A stretch of DNA of 64,000 bases from Rhizobium sp. SL86 (GCF_026672545.1 NZ_JAPPRJ010000002.1:1067001-1131000); one strand, 5' to 3'. Counted from the first letter of the stretch, positions 1 through 9,281 are shown. Program-made: numbers and translations. The notes: generated from the sequence alone by a model not told the origin.

Positions 1-1
1 T

Positions 2-865
2 TTTCCGCAGGAGCTGCTGGAGCTCTACGACTTCTATGCCCATGGCAGGATCACCAAGCGCGAGTTCCTCGACCGCGCTGCAAAGTTTGCGGTTGGAGGC
101 GTAACGGCCGCGGCTCTGGTGGCGTCCTTGTCGCCGGATTATGCGCTGGCGCAGCAGGTGGAGTTCACCGATCCGGACATCCTGCCCCAGTACATCACCT
201 ATCCTTCGGAGAAAGGCCACGGCGAGGTTCGTGGTTATCTCGTCAAACCCGCAAAGCTTGAGGGCAAGGTGCCTGCCGTCGTCGTGGTGCACGAAAACCG
301 GGGCCTTAACCCCTATATCGAGGATGTCGCCCGGCGCGTGGCCAAAGCCGGTTTCATCGCGCTTGCCCCGGATGGACTGACGTCTGTTGGCGGTTATCCG
401 GGCAATGATGAGAAGGGCCGTGAGTTGCAGGCCTCGGTCGATCCGCAGAAGCTGATGAACGACTTCTTCGCCGCGGTCGAATTCCTGATGAAACACGAGC
501 AGTCGACCGGCAAGGTCGGCATTACCGGCTTCTGTTACGGCGGTGGCGTGGCGAATGCCGCGGCCGTTGCCTATCCCGAACTCGGCGCCGCCGTGCCGTT
601 CTACGGCCGTCAGGCGCGCGCGGAAGACGTGCCGCACATCAAGGCTCCGCTTCTCATTCATTATGCCGAGCTGGATACGCGCATCAACGAAGGCTGGCCG
701 GCTTACGAGGCGGCGCTGAAGGCCAACAACAAGACCTACGAGGCCTATATCTATCCGGGCGTCAATCACGGTTTCCACAACGATTCGACACCGCGATACG
801 ATGAAGCGGCGGCAAAACTCGCCTGGGACAGGACCATCGACTGGTTCAAGCGGTATCTTGCCTGA
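2..865 (+). CDS. yghX: YghX-type dienelactone hydrolase family protein (5' end outside window)
   Basis: An alpha/beta hydrolase of the dienelactone hydrolase family; 287 codons are visible and the reading frame is already open at base 2, so the start lies to the left of the window. The visible N-terminus carries [10 protein letters not shown] followed by a hydrophobic stretch ending in ALA, a Tat-like export signal as in E. coli YghX. The family triad is present: Cys in GFCYGGG, Asp in AELDTRI and His in GVNHGFHN, plus the conserved VHENRG. A GTG at 119 could be read as a start but would cut off the conserved N-terminus. A strong terminator follows. The true substrate is unknown; YghX proteins are predicted hydrolases of unproved role. 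Confidence 0.85.
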   Translation, partial: FPQELLELYDFYAHGRITKREFLDRAAKFAVGGVTAAALVASLSPDYALAQQVEFTDPDILPQYITYPSEKGHGEVRGYLVKPAKLEGKVPAVVVVHENRGLNPYIEDVARRVAKAGFIALAPDGLTSVGGYPGNDEKGRELQASVDPQKLMNDFFAAVEFLMKHEQSTGKVGITGFCYGGGVANAAAVAYPELGAAVPFYGRQARAEDVPHIKAPLLIHYAELDTRINEGWPAYEAALKANNKTYEAYIYPGVNHGFHNDSTPRYDEAAAKLAWDRTIDWFKRYLA

Positions 866-900
866 TCATCCGGACAGACCTCTTTGAAGCCTCTTGCAAT

Positions 901-937
901 GCCCCGGCCATGCCAGCGCGCATGGCCGGGGCTTTTT
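901..937 (+). terminator. Rho-independent terminator of yghX
   Basis: A perfect 13-bp stem (GCCCCGGCCATGC with its complement) and a 6-nt loop are followed directly by five T residues, 36 bp after the yghX stop. The T run is on the + strand only, so it ends yghX rather than the facing ABC operon. Confidence 0.9.
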
Positions 938-951
938 CCAGGCATTACTGC

Positions 952-1737
952 TCAGCGCGCGGCATTTTCCGGCGTGTGGCGGAGGAAGTGGATATGCGGG
1001 CCGCCGTGGTAAGCGGATGTCTCGACCCGCGCTTCCGTACAGAAGACCTCGCGCAGCAGATCCTCGCTCAGCACCACCTTCGGCGTGCCCTCGGCAACGA
1101 TCCGGCCTTCCTTCAGGACGATCAGCCGGTCGCAGAACATGGCCGCATGATTGATGTCATGCAGAGCAATGATGCTAGTGATCGGCAGATCCGCGACAAG
1201 ACTCAAAAGTGCGATCTGGTGCTGGATGTCCAGATGATTGGTCGGTTCATCCAGGATCAGTTCCTTCGGCCCCTGCGCCAGCGCCCGCGCAATATGCGCG
1301 CGCTGCTTCTCCCCGCCGGAAAGGTTCATCCAGCGGTCATTGCGCTTGTCCGCCATGCCGGAGCGCTGCAGCGCGCCTTCGACGGCCTCGTCATCTTCCC
1401 GCGTCCAGCCGGAAAACATCGAGCGGTGCGGAAAACGCCCGAGCTTCACCACGTCCACGACCTTCAGATTGGCGTTGGTTGTGGCATGTTGTTCAACGAA
1501 GGCGAGCCGTTGGGCAACCTTGCGGCGCGGAATGCCGCGGATATCCTGCTCATCCAGCACCACCCGGCCGCCATGCGGCTGCTTCAGACCGGCCAGAAGC
1601 CGCAGAAGCGAGGTCTTGCCGGAACCGTTCGGCCCCAGAAGACCTAGCATTTCGCCAGGACGCGCCGCAAAGGAGACGTCGTCCAGAATGGTCTTTGCGC
1701 CGATCTTCCAGCGGATGTTTTCAGCAACGATACTCAT
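952..1737 (-). CDS. ABC transporter ATP-binding protein, iron-siderophore/B12 type
   Basis: ATPase of 261 aa from the FepC/FhuC/BtuD class that energises uptake of metal chelates. Walker A GPNGSGKT is at residues 35-42, the signature LSGGEKQ at 139-145, Walker B with LILDEP at about 160-165 and the switch His in ALHDIN at about 193. It is the last gene of the operon receptor, binding protein, permease, ATPase (6121 to 952); its start overlaps the permease stop by 4 bp (ATGA). It is a close relative of the ATPase at 52595-53398, which lies under a cobalamin riboswitch, so a corrinoid as well as a ferric siderophore is possible as cargo. Confidence 0.9.
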   Translation of the reverse strand: MSIVAENIRWKIGAKTILDDVSFAARPGEMLGLLGPNGSGKTSLLRLLAGLKQPHGGRVVLDEQDIRGIPRRKVAQRLAFVEQHATTNANLKVVDVVKLGRFPHRSMFSGWTREDDEAVEGALQRSGMADKRNDRWMNLSGGEKQRAHIARALAQGPKELILDEPTNHLDIQHQIALLSLVADLPITSIIALHDINHAAMFCDRLIVLKEGRIVAEGTPKVVLSEDLLREVFCTEARVETSAYHGGPHIHFLRHTPENAAR

Positions 1738-2774
1738 GAGGCACGCTGGAAACGATAAAGAATGACGGAGAAGAACGGAACACCGACAAGCGCCGTCACG
1801 ACCCCGATCGGCAGCACCTGTTGTGGAACGAGAATGCGCGATGCGATGTCGGCGAGCACCATAAAGGCCGCCCCGCCGATCGCGCAGGCCGGCAGCAGGC
1901 GGATGTGCAGCGGGCCGACGAGGAAGCGGGCTGCATGCGGCATCACGAGACCGACAAAACCGATGGAGCCGACCATGCTGACGATGGTCGCCGTCAGAAG
2001 TGCGGTCAGACAGAAGAGCGCGATGCGCGCGCGGGCGACATTCACGCCAAGTGCGGCGGCCGCCTCGTCGCCGAAGGCGAAGGCATCGAGCACGCGCGAA
2101 TAGGCAAGACAGGCGATCAGGCCGAAGCCCACCACCACCGACACCAGCATGAATTCCGGCCAGCGGACGCCACCGAAACTGCCGAGCAGCCAGAACATCA
2201 CGTCACGTGCCTGCTGGGCATTACCCGCGGTGGTGACCACGTAGGAGGTGGCCGCGTTGAAGAGCTGCGATGCGGCAACCCCGGCCAGAATGGTTCTGTC
2301 GGCACCGCCGCGGGTGCCGTTCGAGAGAAGCGCCACAAAGAGGAAGGCCGCAAAGGCACCCGCAAAGGCACCGGCCGAAAGCGACACGACACCGGAGCCG
2401 AGCCCGAGGATGACGATGGCCACCGCGCCGGTGGACGCGCCGGCGGAGATGCCGAGCACATAGGGTTCGGCCAGCGGGTTGCGCAGCAGCGATTGCATGA
2501 TGGCACCGGACAGCGCAAGGCCCGCGCCGCAGAAGGCAGCCACCAGCGCCCGGCTCATCCGGTAGTCCCAGATGACCGTCTCATGAATGCGATTAAGCTC
2601 GGCCGTGGTCCAGCCGAGCTTGTTCGTGACCGCAAGAAAGGTCGTGGCGATGGGGATCGGCAGATCGCCGATCCCCACGCTGATGGCCACGACAAGCAGC
2701 ACCGCCGCCAGCGACAGCACCACAAGGCTGCCGAAAACGAGGAACTGCCGGATCGGTCGAACCCTTCCGGTCAC
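1734..2774 (-). CDS. FecCD-family ABC transporter permease
   Basis: Inner-membrane permease of 346 aa with about ten hydrophobic helices, the usual size of FecCD/BtuC proteins. It carries the family motifs SLLRNPLAEPYVLGISAGAS and, near the C-terminus, GSIGFVGLVMPHAAR and QQVLPIGVVTALVGVPFF. The GTG start at 2774 overlaps the stop of the upstream binding protein as GTGA; an open frame that continues further upstream is only antisense to nothing and reads through the binding-protein gene in the wrong frame. It acts with the binding protein (2771-3796) and ATPase (952-1737). The permease at 53395-54420 is its paralogue. Confidence 0.92.
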   Translation of the reverse strand: MTGRVRPIRQFLVFGSLVVLSLAAVLLVVAISVGIGDLPIPIATTFLAVTNKLGWTTAELNRIHETVIWDYRMSRALVAAFCGAGLALSGAIMQSLLRNPLAEPYVLGISAGASTGAVAIVILGLGSGVVSLSAGAFAGAFAAFLFVALLSNGTRGGADRTILAGVAASQLFNAATSYVVTTAGNAQQARDVMFWLLGSFGGVRWPEFMLVSVVVGFGLIACLAYSRVLDAFAFGDEAAAALGVNVARARIALFCLTALLTATIVSMVGSIGFVGLVMPHAARFLVGPLHIRLLPACAIGGAAFMVLADIASRILVPQQVLPIGVVTALVGVPFFSVILYRFQRAS

Positions 2775-3796
2775 TTCAGGAGACCGCGCGCCTTCAGCTG
2801 CGCGGCAACCTGCTCGGCGCCGTAGATGGTGCGGATGGTGGGGTTCATCGCCTGACCGTCCATAACGACGATCGCATTGTTCTTGACGGCCGGCATCTGG
2901 CTGGTGGCGGAATCGGTGGTCAGGAACTTGATCTTGGCTTCCGGCTTGTCGAGTTCCCAGCGGTTGCGATCGAGGCTGGCAACGACGATGACATCCGGGT
3001 TGGCCGCAATGATGCCTTCCCAGCCAACGGTCGGCCATTCGGCTTCGGCGGTGATGGCATTGACGCCGCCCAGCGTGTCGGCGATGAAGCCGGACGCACT
3101 GTTCTTGCCGCCGAGATAGGCATCGGCGGACGGCGACTGGCTGGAGAACCAGAAGACATAGGACAGCTTCTTGCCGCTCGGCGATACGGACGAACGGAGT
3201 GCCGCCTCGCGCGCCTTGAAGTCAGCGATCAGCGCCTGGCCACGATCCGCCACGTCGAAGATCTGCGAAAGCTCGTCGATTTCCTTGTAGAGCAGGTCCA
3301 TGTTCCACAGCTTGTCACGGCTGCCGTAAACATCCTTGCTGCCATCGGTCTTCAGGCAGGTGCTGGGCGAGAGGTAGGTCGGAACGCCGACCTTCTCGAA
3401 ATCACCGCGCTTGGCAACCTTGCTGTCCGGGCCGAGCAGGCTCGGCAGGGCGGCAGCAACGAAATCCGGGTTTTCGGCGAGAATCGACTCGAAGGTCGGG
3501 AACTCGACCGTCAGCAGCTTCACCTTGGCATTGGCTTCAGCAAGCTGAGGCAGAACCTTGCTCGGCCAGAAGGCGGTGCCGGCCATTTTGCTCTCGAGGC
3601 CGAGGAGCAGCATGATTTCGGCGCTGTTCTGGCCAAGACCGATTGCACGCTTCGGCGCTTCCTTGAAGGTCACCTGTGCCCCGCAATTTTCCAGCGTCAG
3701 CGGGTATTGCGTCGGTGCTGCCAGGGCGGCCTGGGCCGAGAAGACAGCGGAAAGCAGCATTCCGGAAGCGGTGATCAGGTTTCTAAATCGTGTCAT
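2771..3796 (-). CDS. Periplasmic binding protein of a FecCD-type ABC transporter (TroA/FepB fold)
   Basis: Binding protein of about 341 aa. From the ATG at 3796 it begins with a good Sec signal peptide (MTRFRNLITASGMLL... ending AQAALA, about 26 residues). A GTG 48 bp further upstream (3844) is also in frame but would place 16 extra residues ahead of the signal. The mature protein opens with YPLTLENCGAQVTF, nearly the same as YPLTIRNCGRDLTF in the cobalamin-riboswitch operon protein (54417-55451), and both end with MNPTIRTI; the two are paralogues. It is the second gene after the TonB receptor and overlaps the permease by 4 bp. Ligand not determined: ferric siderophore or corrinoid. Confidence 0.88.
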   Translation of the reverse strand: MTRFRNLITASGMLLSAVFSAQAALAAPTQYPLTLENCGAQVTFKEAPKRAIGLGQNSAEIMLLLGLESKMAGTAFWPSKVLPQLAEANAKVKLLTVEFPTFESILAENPDFVAAALPSLLGPDSKVAKRGDFEKVGVPTYLSPSTCLKTDGSKDVYGSRDKLWNMDLLYKEIDELSQIFDVADRGQALIADFKAREAALRSSVSPSGKKLSYVFWFSSQSPSADAYLGGKNSASGFIADTLGGVNAITAEAEWPTVGWEGIIAANPDVIVVASLDRNRWELDKPEAKIKFLTTDSATSQMPAVKNNAIVVMDGQAMNPTIRTIYGAEQVAAQLKARGLLK

Positions 3797-3917
3797 GTGT
3801 GGAGCATCCTGCGGCTGACCAAAAAATCGGATGCTTAAGATCACACAACCGTCCCTAAAACAAGACAGCCCAGTTCATATTTTAAGGTTTACTCGCCCTT
3901 CCACAGGGTCCGAAGAT

Positions 3918-3951
3918 GTGACCGGCAATCCTCGCAAGGATTGCCGGTCAC
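3918..3951 (-). terminator. Strong hairpin between receptor and binding-protein genes
   Basis: A perfect 15-bp stem (GTGACCGGCAATCCT with its complement) around a 4-nt loop lies 17 bp after the receptor stop. On the - strand it is followed by ATCTTC, so it has only a poor U tract. It may be a partial terminator or an mRNA-stability element that makes the receptor message more abundant than that of the ABC genes. Confidence 0.6.
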
Positions 3952-3967
3952 CACGCTCAACGATGCT

Positions 3968-6121
3968 TCACCAGGTCTTGCTAATCTTTACGGTGACGGT
4001 GCGCGATTCGCCGTAACCGCAGGTAAACTCGCCTCCGCAACCCCGCACATATTCCTTGTCGAAGACATTGGCGACGTTCAGGGCAGCCTCCCAGCCGTTC
4101 TTCTTGTAGCGGATCGCCGCATCGAAGACGGTCGCATCCGGAACCTTCAGCGTGTTCAGCCGGTCGGCCCAGCTTTCGCCCTGGTAGCGGACACCGGCAC
4201 CAAGGCTGAGCCCCTCCAGCACCCCGGTCGTGACAGCATAATCGAGCCAAAGCGACGCCTGCGACTGCGGAACCAGGTAAGGCGACTTGCCGACATAGGC
4301 GGCCACGATGTCCTTCTTTACCTCGAGATCGGTGTAGCTGTAGGCGGCGAGCAATTTCCAGTTGTCGTTCAGGTTGACCTTGCCCTCGAGTTCGATGCCA
4401 CGGGACTGGACCTCACCGATCTGCTCGGCGAGGAAGGTCGCGGGGTCGGTCACAACGACATTGTTGCGGTTGAGATGGAACAATGAAGCCGTGAAGCTGC
4501 CATCGAAACCGGTCGGCTCGTATTTCAGGCCGACTTCATACTGCTCGCCCTTTTCCGGCTCGTTGTTCGGCGTGACGCTGGGGGCGATGGTCGGGTTGAA
4601 GAAGGTGCCGACGCTCGCATAGGGTGTCAGGCCGTTGTCGAATTCATAGGCAAGGCCGGCGCGGCCGCTGAGCGCGGTCTTGTCGTAATCATAGCTGGAA
4701 TAGAGGCTGCTATAGGCGGTCGGCTGGTTGTCGGTATTGGTGTGGACGTAATCGGCGCGCCCGTTGAGGGTGACGAGCCAGCCGCTGCCGAACCGGATCT
4801 GATCCTGAAGATAGGCGCCCACCTGCTGCTGGGTGATGACCTGGTTGAGATAGACGGCAGTAGCCCCCTGCGGGACGCCATAGACCGGATTGACGGCACT
4901 GATCGAGGTCGCCCCGCCTGCGGCCTGGATATGATCCAGGCGGTAATATTTGTAATCGAGACCCATCATGAACCGGTGTTCGGTACCGCCCAGATCGAAC
5001 TCGGTTTCGGCGCGGTTGTCGATCGTGACGGTGTCGGCCTTCGACGTGGCCTCGAAACCGATGCGGTTCAACTGATAATCGGGCGCCGTCGGTGTGCCCC
5101 CGACATAACCGTAGAGATAAGGACCGATTTCGTGCCGGTAGACATGCCCGTAACGGGCATTGGAAGAAACCGTCCAGCCATTGTCGAACTCATGGCGAAG
5201 TTCGTAACCCAGCATTTCCTGGTTGTAGGAGCCCTCGTCGATCGACGGTTCACCGTAGAAGGAATCGCGCGAGAGCTTGCCGAACGGCGCATCCACCACC
5301 GTTCCGACATAGGGGAAAAAGCCGTTGCCGGTATGCACCTGATCAAGCCCGGAGACATAGGCCCAGAGGGTGAGTTCGGTCGCCTCGTCCGGTTTCAGCG
5401 TCACCTGCGGCATGATGAAGCCACGCAGATCCTCGCTGTAATCGGAATAACCATCGCCGCCGGCGACCTTGGCCGTCAGGCGATAGCTGGCAGCGCCCGT
5501 CTCGCCGAGCGGACCGGAGAAGTCGAGGCCGGAAAAGGCGTTGCCGTCCGAGTTGATGCCGATTTCCGTGTAATAATAGGGTTCGTCGGTCGGGCGTTTG
5601 CGCACGAGATTGACGATGCCGCCCGCATTGCCGCCCCCATAGAGCACCGAGGCCGGCCCCTTCAGCACGTCGACCCTTTCCAGCGCGAAGGGATCGATCT
5701 GGAAGCCGCCAAAGCCGTAGGAATAGAGGTTGAGACCATCGAAGAAGCTGCCGGTCTGCGAGGCGTCGAAACCGCGGATATAGACCCAGTCCGTGTCCGG
5801 GTCCGTGCCGAAGGGTTCCACCGACACGCCCGGCGTATAACGCAGGGCTTCATCCACCTTGTTGACCACGCCGCGGTCGTCGAGTTCTTCGCGGCCGACC
5901 ACCGAAACCGACTGGGGAATGTCCCGGATCGCCGTGTCGGATTTGGAACCCGCCGTCGAACGTTTCGCCACATAACCCTTGACCGGGCCATCAGCCTCGG
6001 CGGCTGCCCCTTCGACTGCAACGCGCGGCAGGACGACGGTTCCCTCCTGCGCCAATGCACCTTCCGCTCCCATCACAGTGGCAACCATCACCAAGCCACG
6101 CGCGACGCCAGACCTTTTCAT
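3968..6121 (-). CDS. TonB-dependent siderophore receptor
   Basis: Outer-membrane receptor of about 717 aa. The ATG at 6121 gives a signal peptide ending GAEGALA (about 24 residues); an in-frame GTG at 6139 adds six residues and has no better ribosome site. A TonB-box-like stretch (TVVLPRVAV) follows, then the plug domain (AIRDIPQSVSVV, ALRYTPGV, VYIRGFDASQ, ERVDVLKGPASVLYGGG, about residues 65-165) and a long beta-barrel ending in the aromatic residue of VKISKTW. A pair of Cys near the end (GCGGEFTCGYG) is typical of hydroxamate-type receptors. It heads the operon with the ABC transporter at 952-3796. The AraC regulator just upstream is the obvious activator. Confidence 0.92.
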   Translation of the reverse strand: MKRSGVARGLVMVATVMGAEGALAQEGTVVLPRVAVEGAAAEADGPVKGYVAKRSTAGSKSDTAIRDIPQSVSVVGREELDDRGVVNKVDEALRYTPGVSVEPFGTDPDTDWVYIRGFDASQTGSFFDGLNLYSYGFGGFQIDPFALERVDVLKGPASVLYGGGNAGGIVNLVRKRPTDEPYYYTEIGINSDGNAFSGLDFSGPLGETGAASYRLTAKVAGGDGYSDYSEDLRGFIMPQVTLKPDEATELTLWAYVSGLDQVHTGNGFFPYVGTVVDAPFGKLSRDSFYGEPSIDEGSYNQEMLGYELRHEFDNGWTVSSNARYGHVYRHEIGPYLYGYVGGTPTAPDYQLNRIGFEATSKADTVTIDNRAETEFDLGGTEHRFMMGLDYKYYRLDHIQAAGGATSISAVNPVYGVPQGATAVYLNQVITQQQVGAYLQDQIRFGSGWLVTLNGRADYVHTNTDNQPTAYSSLYSSYDYDKTALSGRAGLAYEFDNGLTPYASVGTFFNPTIAPSVTPNNEPEKGEQYEVGLKYEPTGFDGSFTASLFHLNRNNVVVTDPATFLAEQIGEVQSRGIELEGKVNLNDNWKLLAAYSYTDLEVKKDIVAAYVGKSPYLVPQSQASLWLDYAVTTGVLEGLSLGAGVRYQGESWADRLNTLKVPDATVFDAAIRYKKNGWEAALNVANVFDKEYVRGCGGEFTCGYGESRTVTVKISKTW

Positions 6122-6316
6122 CCCTATCGTCCCATCCACATTTACGGCCGCAGCCGTAGTCCCGAAGAAAGCTGAGTTGATAACTCCTCTATTCCTCCCT
6201 TGCTTGTCATGATCTGCAGGTTTTGAACCTTTTTGGGCAGCATCGGTGCAAAACCTGCTGCGCCCGCGCAGCTATCTGCAAAAGGAGGACCGAAGATCAA
6301 GCTTAAGGACGGGAGG
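6122..6316 (-). promoter_or_regulatory. Receptor promoter region with a long-spaced inverted repeat
   Basis: The 195 bp between the AraC gene and the receptor hold a perfect 10-bp inverted repeat, GCAGGTTTTG at 6216-6225 and CAAAACCTGC at 6249-6258, with 23 bp between. An 11-bp word AAAGCTGAGTT (6168-6178) lies closer to the receptor start and occurs again at 7315-7325 in front of the ABC ATPase gene. These are candidate sites for the AraC-family protein at 6317-7198. No convincing Fur, RirA or Irr box was found. Confidence 0.45.
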
Positions 6317-7198
6317 TCAGCGCCTCGAACTCTTCCATCGGGCCGGCGTGGTGCCGACCACCTTGCGGAAGGAGCGGGTAAAATGCGCCTGGTCGGCAAA
6401 ACCCGTTTCGCTGGCAATCGCCGCAAGCGGGACCTGATCCTGCTCCAGCAATTGTTTGGCGTTGTCGATGCGGACGATCATCTGCCAGCTGTGCGGCGCA
6501 ACGCCGGTGGAGGCCTTGAAGGCATGGCTGAACTGCGACAGCGAGAGCCCCACAAGATCGGCCAGTTCCTGAAGCCGGATGGCACGGCTGGCATGTGCAC
6601 GGATAAAATCCTGGACGCGCCGCAGCTGCCAGGACGCCAGCCCGCCCCGTGCACGGGGTGGTGATTTGACCACGTTCAACAGATCGATCAGCACCGATAG
6701 CGCCAACCCGTCGCCATATAGGTCATGCAGGGGCACATCCGAGCTCATCTCCTGGGCGAGCAGGGTGGCAAGCGCCATTGCCCTGTCGCTCTGGAAGAGC
6801 AGACGCGGTGTCCGCACCTGCTGCGGATCAAGCTCTTCGCCCAGCCGCCCCGCGATCAGGTCCGGGTCGAAATGGATATCGAGGTGGCGAAGGCCCCGCA
6901 CACCGGAGATATCGACCCAGAGATCCATCCCGGCCGGCACGTAGGAGATCGGGCTTTTCTGTCTATCCTGCGCGAGCCCATGCCCGGACTGCGACAGCCT
7001 GACCTGCGGCCGGCCCGTGCCCGAATGATCCAGCAGAATGAAAAGTCGGGGATCGCGCGCGATGTAGTGGCCACCCGCATAGGCCGCACATTCGACATCC
7101 CAGAGATCAGCGACAATGCCGTTCCACACCCGGCGGCGCATGCCACCGATGACGGAAAATCCTTGGATGCTGTTTTGCATCTGCGGCTGAAACGTCAT
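6317..7198 (-). CDS. AraC-family transcriptional regulator of siderophore uptake
   Basis: Regulator of 293 aa. The C-terminal 95 residues form the double helix-turn-helix of AraC proteins: ...LQELADLVGLSLSQFSHAFK... and ...PLAAIASETGFADQAHFTRSFRKVVGTTPARW. The N-terminal 190 residues would sense the ligand. This size and its place next to a TonB receptor match PchR/YbtA/RhrA-type activators that respond to intracellular ferric siderophore. It is transcribed in the same direction as the receptor (ends at 6317, receptor starts at 6121) and divergently from the ATPase gene at 7360. The specific siderophore is not identifiable. Confidence 0.88.
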   Translation of the reverse strand: MTFQPQMQNSIQGFSVIGGMRRRVWNGIVADLWDVECAAYAGGHYIARDPRLFILLDHSGTGRPQVRLSQSGHGLAQDRQKSPISYVPAGMDLWVDISGVRGLRHLDIHFDPDLIAGRLGEELDPQQVRTPRLLFQSDRAMALATLLAQEMSSDVPLHDLYGDGLALSVLIDLLNVVKSPPRARGGLASWQLRRVQDFIRAHASRAIRLQELADLVGLSLSQFSHAFKASTGVAPHSWQMIVRIDNAKQLLEQDQVPLAAIASETGFADQAHFTRSFRKVVGTTPARWKSSRR

Positions 7199-7359
7199 GA
7201 TGGAGACCCCTTAAACATGTTTGCATTTATCAAGTTTATGCTGGTCATGCAATCGCAAAGGCTGCAATCCGGACAGCACACACGGTGCAACATTCCGAGG
7301 ATGGCAATCGGGACAAAGCTGAGTTAAGTGGTCTGGATATCTCAAAAACGGATTGCGAC

Positions 7360-8175
7360 ATGCTGAAGGACACGCAAGGACCGATCGATGACCGCCAGAG
7401 TGACGCCGTGTTTTCGCTGACAGCCGTCAATTACCGGCTGGGCGATCGGCTGCTGGTCGAACCTACCACCGTCGAATTTGCCGCCGGCGCCTCGATTGCG
7501 CTGGTCGGTCATAACGGCTCCGGCAAGTCCACGCTTCTGAAAATGCTTGGACGTCACCTGATGCCGAGCGGTGGGCAGATCCTGTTTGCCGGGCGACCGC
7601 TCCACCAGTGGCCGGCTCGTGATTTCGCCCGACGTCTCGCCTATCTTCCGCAAAACACGCCCTCCACGCCCGGAATGACGGTCCGCGAACTCGTGGCGCT
7701 CGGGCGTTATCCCTGGCACGGCGCACTCGGTCGCTTCAGCAGCGCGGATGCCAGCCAGGTGGACGACGCGATGGAAAAGACCGGTATCGCGGCCTTTCAG
7801 GATCGGCTGGTGGATACGTTGTCCGGGGGCGAGCGGCAACGGGTCTGGCTTGCCATGCTGATCGCACAGAACGCCGATTGCCTGCTTCTGGACGAACCGA
7901 TTTCCGCACTCGATATTCGCCACCAGTTGGAGGTGCTCTCGCTCGTGCGCCGGCTGACGGAGGAGCGCAAGATGACGGTCATCACCGTGCTGCACGACAT
8001 CAACATCGCGGCGCGCTTCTGCGACCGCATCGTCGCGATGCATTCGGGACGCCTGATTGCCAATGGTGCGCCGCACGAGATCATGACCTCGGCAACGCTG
8101 GCCGACATCTACAATGTGGACATGCAGATTATTCGCAACGCCGACAGCGGCCGGCTGACGGCGATTGCCGGGTAA
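7360..8175 (+). CDS. fhuC: ABC transporter ATP-binding protein, FhuC type
   Basis: ATPase of 271 aa from the ATG at 7360; an in-frame GTG at 7285 would add 25 poorly structured residues and has no ribosome site. Walker A GHNGSGKS is at residues 50-57, the signature LSGGERQ at 154-160, Walker B LLLDEP at about 175-180 and the switch His in VLHDIN. FhuC-like features include VRELVALGRYPW. The nearby uptake operon 9282-14290 (receptor, binding protein, fused permease) has no ATPase of its own, so this separate gene most likely powers it. It converges with the LysR gene (9 bp between stops). Confidence 0.85.
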   Translation: MLKDTQGPIDDRQSDAVFSLTAVNYRLGDRLLVEPTTVEFAAGASIALVGHNGSGKSTLLKMLGRHLMPSGGQILFAGRPLHQWPARDFARRLAYLPQNTPSTPGMTVRELVALGRYPWHGALGRFSSADASQVDDAMEKTGIAAFQDRLVDTLSGGERQRVWLAMLIAQNADCLLLDEPISALDIRHQLEVLSLVRRLTEERKMTVITVLHDINIAARFCDRIVAMHSGRLIANGAPHEIMTSATLADIYNVDMQIIRNADSGRLTAIAG

Positions 8176-8184
8176 GCCCCTCGT

Positions 8185-9108
8185 TTATCGGGGAGTTGGC
8201 TTTTCCGTGCCGGCTTCGGCGCGAAGATGGGCGAGAAAGGCCCTGACCACCGGTGAGGTTTCCGCGCGCCGGTGGGCAACCGCAAGATCGGATGTCGTTG
8301 TGGTCGATGACAAAGCCACGTAACGCACGCCGGGCAGTTGCAGGCAGCGAAGGGACTGCGGCACGATTGCCACGCCGATGCCAAGGGCCACCATGCTGAC
8401 GATCGTGGTGAAGTCACGACCGACCGCACTGATCAGCGGCTGGAAACCGGCTTCCTCGCAGGCGCTGATCGTATTGTTGTGGAAACCGACCTCGGGCGGT
8501 TGCCGCGGCGTGATGAAGGTCATGTCCGAGAGATCGGCGAGGTGGATCCGCGGATGATGGGCCTGCGGATGGTTGGCGGAGAGCGCGATCACCAACGGCT
8601 CTCGCAGGATAGGGCGCAAGGCGATGCCGCCCGGCAACGGCGCCGGCGGGCGGATATAGCCCACATCAAGGCGCCCTTCCTCCAGCGCCAGCAACTGCTG
8701 ACGCATCTCCATTTCCAACAATTGCAGTTCCACCTCGGGATAACCGTCGCGAAACGACGAAAGCGTCTGGATCAGAGCCCCCGCATAGGCGGCCGACGCC
8801 ACGTAGCCGATCGAGATGCGTCCGCTTTCGCCCCGCCCAACCCGGGTGAGAGCCGATACGGTCGAATCCATCTGCGCGAGGATCTTGCAGGCTTCCTCGT
8901 AGAGCAGTTGTCCAGGCACCGTGAGTTTGACCGCCCGGCGGCTTCGGTCGAGCAGGCTGACGCCAAGGATCGACTCCAGGTTCATGATCTGCTGGCTGAG
9001 GCCGGGCTGGGCGATGCCGAGCCTTGCCGCAGCGCGTGCGAAGTTCCGCTCTTCGACCAGAACGGTGAAATAACGCAAGTGCCGGATCTCCAGGCTGCCC
9101 GCTCGCAT
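8185..9108 (-). CDS. LysR-family transcriptional regulator
   Basis: Regulator of 307 aa. The start at 9108 is fixed by a strong ribosome site (GGGGGAGG, 7 bp before the ATG); longer frames upstream lack one. The N-terminal winged helix (EIRHLRYFTVLVEERNFARAA... LGIAQPGLSQQIMNLE) is followed by a LysR substrate domain. It is divergent from the TonB receptor gene at 9282, with 173 bp between them, so it probably controls the receptor operon. LysR control of a siderophore operon is less common than AraC or sigma-factor control. The inducer is unknown. Confidence 0.88.
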   Translation of the reverse strand: MRAGSLEIRHLRYFTVLVEERNFARAAARLGIAQPGLSQQIMNLESILGVSLLDRSRRAVKLTVPGQLLYEEACKILAQMDSTVSALTRVGRGESGRISIGYVASAAYAGALIQTLSSFRDGYPEVELQLLEMEMRQQLLALEEGRLDVGYIRPPAPLPGGIALRPILREPLVIALSANHPQAHHPRIHLADLSDMTFITPRQPPEVGFHNNTISACEEAGFQPLISAVGRDFTTIVSMVALGIGVAIVPQSLRCLQLPGVRYVALSSTTTTSDLAVAHRRAETSPVVRAFLAHLRAEAGTEKPTPR

Positions 9109-9281
9109 TGGACGCCTCCCCCATAACTGCAATCGATGACCAACATCATATTTCATAACTGAAACTTCTGAAAAATGCGCCTGCAACCTATTGGATTTCC
9201 AAAATGCATCCCACTATTGATGAGTTAATTAGTCTAGTATAAGCGGTCGGGAACGGTCGCTCTGAACCGGAGACGTCTACC

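Noticed and set aside
2775..3038. N-terminal extension of 88 codons for the first permease
   Set aside because: It overlaps the end of the binding-protein gene out of frame; the GTGA junction at 2771-2774 gives the normal permease length.
6122..9281. Fur, RirA or Irr boxes in the siderophore promoters
   Set aside because: Looked for TGA-N9-TCA and Irr-like palindromes in the intergenic parts; none was convincing.
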